From: Comamonadaceae bacterium
GTDB lineage: Bacteria > Pseudomonadota > Gammaproteobacteria > Burkholderiales > Burkholderiaceae_C
Length of the DNA stretch: 8,797 nt
NCBI GenBank assembly: GCA_947372005.1
Contig: CANBRV010000082.1
Span: forward strand, 1 to 8,797
Reading direction: 5' to 3'
The notes beneath the pieces were generated by a model that saw nothing but the letters and a program-made list of their open reading frames with translations, was not told the DNA's origin and searched no databases. Below, piece by piece: positions 7,025 through 8,797 of this stretch; the stretch's first letter is position 1, and every line of letters starts with the position of its first letter. The translations under genes and the position numbers were made by a program.

Positions 7025-7052
7025 GAGAGTGTTCTCCAAGAGTTCAAAAGGA

Positions 7053-7070
7053 GCTACAAGGATATGTAGC
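7053..7070 (-). repeat. Hairpin-forming inverted repeat in the guaC leader
   Basis: GCTACA and TGTAGC arms (6 bp) surround a 6-nt loop, about 30 bp before the guaC ATG. On the minus strand it is followed by TCCTTTTG, too poor a T tract for a confident terminator. It could be a leader structure or a weak zapA terminator; function is unknown. Confidence 0.4.
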
Positions 7071-7078
7071 AGCGATTG

Positions 7079-7114
7079 AGCACTTGGACTTCATAGAGGA
7101 TCTCAAGAAGTGCT
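7079..7114. repeat. 7-bp inverted repeat between zapA and guaC
   Basis: AGCACTT (7079-7085) and AAGTGCT (7108-7114) face each other across 22 bp. It lies just upstream of the smaller hairpin, so the 113-nt zapA-guaC gap contains two dyads and no gene. A role in guaC control is possible but not shown. Confidence 0.35.
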
Positions 7115-7137
7115 TGGGCTCGGTGCCGTATTTTAAT

Positions 7138-7455
7138 CTAGAGAAGTTGCCCGTCGCCTGCAAGTGCGTTATCTAAGCGTGCCATCAATAGCGCATAGTC
7201 AGGCGAATTCGTGGGCACTGGCGCAGGCTTAGCCATCTCTAGATTTTCGGGAGGACTTGGTGCGAGTCCTTGCGCAGCGATATTTAACGCAGCTAAGACG
7301 GCAATGCGATCGCGGGCTTTAATTTTCCCCGCATCGCGAATTTGGCACATGGCGGTATCAACCTTTGCAACGGCTTGGCGGAGCAAAGATTCGCCTTCAA
7401 CAGAGCTGGCCAAAATATAGCTTTGCCCCATGATTTGCACTTCAATTTGTTTCAT
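7138..7455 (-). CDS. zapA: Cell division protein ZapA
   Basis: FtsZ-associated protein that cross-links protofilaments and stabilises the Z ring at midcell. It has 105 residues, near the usual 100. The N-terminal globular part (1-64) has the family pattern: IEVQIMGQSYIL (4-15), GESLLRQAV (21-29) and the helix KARDRIAVLAALNIA (46-60). A Pro-rich linker (about 66-83) leads to a short C-terminal helix (LLMARLDNAL), which is weaker as a coiled coil than in E. coli ZapA. The ATG at 7455 overlaps the stop of the upstream small gene as ATGA, implying coupled translation. guaC follows on the same strand after 113 bp. Confidence 0.9.
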   Translation of the reverse strand: MKQIEVQIMGQSYILASSVEGESLLRQAVAKVDTAMCQIRDAGKIKARDRIAVLAALNIAAQGLAPSPPENLEMAKPAPVPTNSPDYALLMARLDNALAGDGQLL

Positions 7456-7667
7456 GCGGTCGTCTCTTCAGGTAGGGTTGGTGGTGCTGCCGGTAGGCGT
7501 TGAAGCACAGCATCAATACGCAGACTGGCTGCTTGCAAGCGCGACTGCAGGCTATCGCGCTCAGCGGTAAGTTCGCTGACTTGGCGTTCAAGTAATCCGA
7601 CTGTGCGGCGCGATTCTTCATGGCGAACCAATAAGCGTTCAATTCGTTCAGTCAATGCGTCATTCAT
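7452..7667 (-). CDS. Small coiled-coil protein, probable ZapB-like division factor
   Basis: A 71-residue protein dominated by one helix rich in Glu, Arg, Leu and Gln (about 3-58) with heptad spacing (ERIERLL, LLERQVSEL, RDSLQSRL), followed by a Pro-rich, Thr-rich tail. This is the shape of ZapB-type proteins, which join ZapA at the Z ring. Position supports the role: it overlaps zapA by ATGA, the arrangement seen for small coiled-coil genes upstream of zapA in other proteobacteria. Sequence alone cannot prove orthology, because coiled coils look alike. No SD is seen before the ATG at 7667; a TAAAAT box at 7680-7675 would start transcription almost at the ATG, so leaderless translation is possible. 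Confidence 0.75.
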   Translation of the reverse strand: MNDALTERIERLLVRHEESRRTVGLLERQVSELTAERDSLQSRLQAASLRIDAVLQRLPAAPPTLPEETTA

Positions 7668-7674
7668 GCTTTGT

Positions 7675-7692
7675 ATTTTAGGGGACTAAAAT
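7675..7692. promoter_or_regulatory. Symmetric divergent -10 boxes between zapB-like gene and hfq
   Basis: ATTTTAG-GGGA-CTAAAAT is an interrupted palindrome in the 54-bp gap. It offers TAAAAT on the plus strand (7687-7692), giving an hfq start near 7699, and TAAAAT on the minus strand (7680-7675), giving a start next to the zapB-like ATG. Neither has a good -35. A repressor operator is the other reading. Confidence 0.45.
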
Positions 7693-7711
7693 TGGAGTCT
7701 TTCATTAACAC

Positions 7712-7715
7712 GGAG
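7712..7715 (+). promoter_or_regulatory. Shine-Dalgarno site deciding the hfq start
   Basis: GGAG lies 6 nt before GTG at 7722. No SD is seen before the later ATT (7764) that aligns with the usual Hfq first codon. Confidence 0.7.
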
Positions 7716-7721
7716 CATATC

Positions 7722-8018
7722 GTGAACAATACCCCCCAAGCTGCCTCGCACACCCATAATCCCATTAGCAAAGGACAGCTTTTACAAGATCCTTTTCTCA
7801 ATCAGTTGCGTAGGGAACACGTACCCTGCTCAGTCTATTTAGTCAATGGAATCAAACTACAGGGGCAAATTGAATCTTTTGATCAATACGTGATTTTGCT
7901 GCGTAATACAGTGACGCAAATGGTTTACAAGCATGCTGTTTCTACGATTGTCCCTGGACGCGCAGTCAATTTTCAAATCGAAGGGGTAAGCCCTGATCCG
8001 CAGGCCGCGCAGGGTTGA
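7722..8018 (+). CDS. hfq: RNA chaperone Hfq, with N-terminal extension
   Basis: Hexameric Sm-like protein that pairs small RNAs with mRNAs and affects their decay and translation. It has 98 residues from GTG 7722. The core from KGQLLQDPFL (17-26) to VPGRAVNF (77-84) is nearly that of E. coli. Proximal-face residues Q22, D23, Y56, K70 and H71, distal-face Y39 and K45, and rim residues R30 and R31 are all present; Sm2 reads YKHAVST (69-75). Two differences: Cys36 where Val is usual, and 14 extra residues (MNNTPQAASHTHNP) before ISKGQ. The usual start ATG-AGC is here ATT-AGC, so the extension is probably real. The C-terminal tail is short (about 14 residues). Its TGA overlaps the hflX TTG. Confidence 0.96.
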   Translation: MNNTPQAASHTHNPISKGQLLQDPFLNQLRREHVPCSVYLVNGIKLQGQIESFDQYVILLRNTVTQMVYKHAVSTIVPGRAVNFQIEGVSPDPQAAQG

Positions 8019-8797
8019 AGCCTACTCGCGCTCCTGCAACCACCCCTGTCATCTTGATAGGGGTTGATTTTGGAGAACCTAATTTTGATGATCAGCTTGT
8101 CGAGCTAGGTTTGCTGGCAAAAACAGCTGGGCTGGAGCCCGTTGCACGTATTACTTGCAAGCGAAAAGCGCCAGATGCTGCGCTGTTTGTTGGCTCCGGT
8201 AAAGCGGATGAAATAAAGGCCTTGATGGCAGAGACAGGTGCGCTGGAAGTGTTGTTTGATCAAGCGCTCAGTCCTGCACAGCAGCGTAATTTAGAGAAGC
8301 ATTTAGAGTGTGCAGTCAATGACCGAACGCTTTTGATTCTTGAGATTTTTGCCCAACGTGCACGAAGCCATGAAGGGAAGCTGCAGGTAGAGCTAGCTCG
8401 TTTGCAATACCTTTCTACAAGGCTGGTACGGCGTTGGTCGCATCTCGAGCGACAAAAAGGCGGCATCGGTAATCGAGGCGGCCCGGGTGAGACGCAAATT
8501 GAACTGGATCGTCGCATGATTACCGAGGCGATTACGCGCACGAAGTCACGACTCGTCACTGTAAAAAAACAGCGTAATACGCAGCGTAAACAGCGCGAGA
8601 GAACGGGAACGTTTGCGATCTCACTTGTGGGCTATACCAACGCAGGTAAGTCGAGTTTGTTTAATAGCCTAGTTAAAGCAAAAACCTATGCGGCAGACCA
8701 GCTATTTGCCACATTAGATACAACAACACGTCAACTTTACCTAGGCGCAGACGATACAGGACGTGGCTTGCAAGCTAGTCTGTCAGATACAGTTGGA
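8015..8797 (+). CDS. hflX: GTPase HflX (C-terminus outside window)
   Basis: Ribosome-associated GTPase that can split stalled or hibernating 70S ribosomes after heat stress. The visible 261 codons from TTG 8015 hold the N-terminal domain (FVGSGKADEI at 58-67, VLFDQALSPAQQRNLE at 79-94), the linker with GGPGETQIELDRR (155-167) after RLVRRWSHLERQKGG (136-150), and the start of the G domain: G1 GYTNAGKS (206-213), G2 region TLDTTTR (233-239) and the beginning of G3 DTVG (258-261), where the window ends. The frame is open throughout. The TTG overlaps the hfq stop (TTGA), which fits the hfq-hflX operon found across proteobacteria and suggests coupled translation. In many relatives hflK and hflC come next; they would lie outside the window. 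Confidence 0.96.
   Translation, partial: MKPTRAPATTPVILIGVDFGEPNFDDQLVELGLLAKTAGLEPVARITCKRKAPDAALFVGSGKADEIKALMAETGALEVLFDQALSPAQQRNLEKHLECAVNDRTLLILEIFAQRARSHEGKLQVELARLQYLSTRLVRRWSHLERQKGGIGNRGGPGETQIELDRRMITEAITRTKSRLVTVKKQRNTQRKQRERTGTFAISLVGYTNAGKSSLFNSLVKAKTYAADQLFATLDTTTRQLYLGADDTGRGLQASLSDTVG

Noticed and set aside
7025..7039. TTG 7039 as the guaC start
   Set aside because: It overlaps the GGAG that serves the ATG at 7024, which gives the family's usual beginning.
7040..7137. 6S RNA directly downstream of zapA
   Set aside because: The stretch is too short and shows only small hairpins; the full 6S fold is at 5828-6009.
7671..7721. Longer hfq reading from TTG 7671
   Set aside because: It would start inside the proposed promoter palindrome and has no SD; GTG 7722 is better placed.
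1..8797. CRISPR arrays, tRNA or rRNA genes, insertion sequences, attachment sites
   Set aside because: No regularly spaced repeats, cloverleaf candidates, transposase motifs or terminal repeats were found on either strand.

Overview
The window reads as the chromosome of a betaproteobacterium, most likely of the order Burkholderiales. A Bug-type (TctC) periplasmic binding protein, the ftsH-folP-glmM and hfq-hflX gene orders, a ZapA with a small coiled-coil partner, and a 325-residue GMP reductase all fit that group. Base composition looks moderate, near 48-50% GC by eye, which is low for most Burkholderiales. The family cannot be resolved from this window alone.

Layout. 1-494 (-): 5' part of a Bug/TctC solute-binding protein whose C-terminus lies outside the window. 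495-758: divergent intergenic region with a perfect 14-bp palindrome. 759-4985 (+): ftsH, folP and glmM, a housekeeping block for membrane protein quality control, folate synthesis and peptidoglycan precursor synthesis. 4982-5794 (-): a TauE/SafE (TSUP) permease whose stop overlaps the glmM stop by 4 bp. 5828-6009 (-): a 182-nt 6S RNA (ssrS), identified here from its secondary structure and not from any coding signal. 6047-7024 (-): guaC. 7138-7667 (-): zapA preceded by a small ZapB-like coiled-coil gene with ATGA overlap. 7722-8018 (+): hfq. 8015 to the window end (+): hflX, truncated by the window edge.

How the genes relate. The minus-strand series zapB-like, zapA, guaC, ssrS, tauE resembles the known zapA-ssrS neighbourhood, with guaC lying between the two. 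Hfq and 6S RNA, two global RNA regulators, sit about 1.7 kb apart on opposite strands. hfq and the zap genes diverge from a 54-bp gap holding a symmetric pair of TAAAAT boxes. FtsH (protease) and HflX (ribosome-associated GTPase) are both stress and quality-control proteins, but they are in separate transcription units here.

The least ordinary points are as follows. (a) An in-frame TAG sits in place of a Trp codon at the start of the otherwise intact folP, next to a plausible original TTG start and Shine-Dalgarno (SD) site. (b) hfq appears to have lost its usual ATG, which is now ATT, and to start 14 codons upstream at a GTG with a good SD. (c) Non-ATG starts are frequent (ftsH, folP, hfq, hflX). 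(d) The 6S RNA and its promoter are packed into the guaC-tauE gap. I saw no tRNA, rRNA, CRISPR array, insertion sequence or convincing intrinsic terminator. No clearly undescribed biological system is evident; this is mainly a core-gene region with some unusual start sites.
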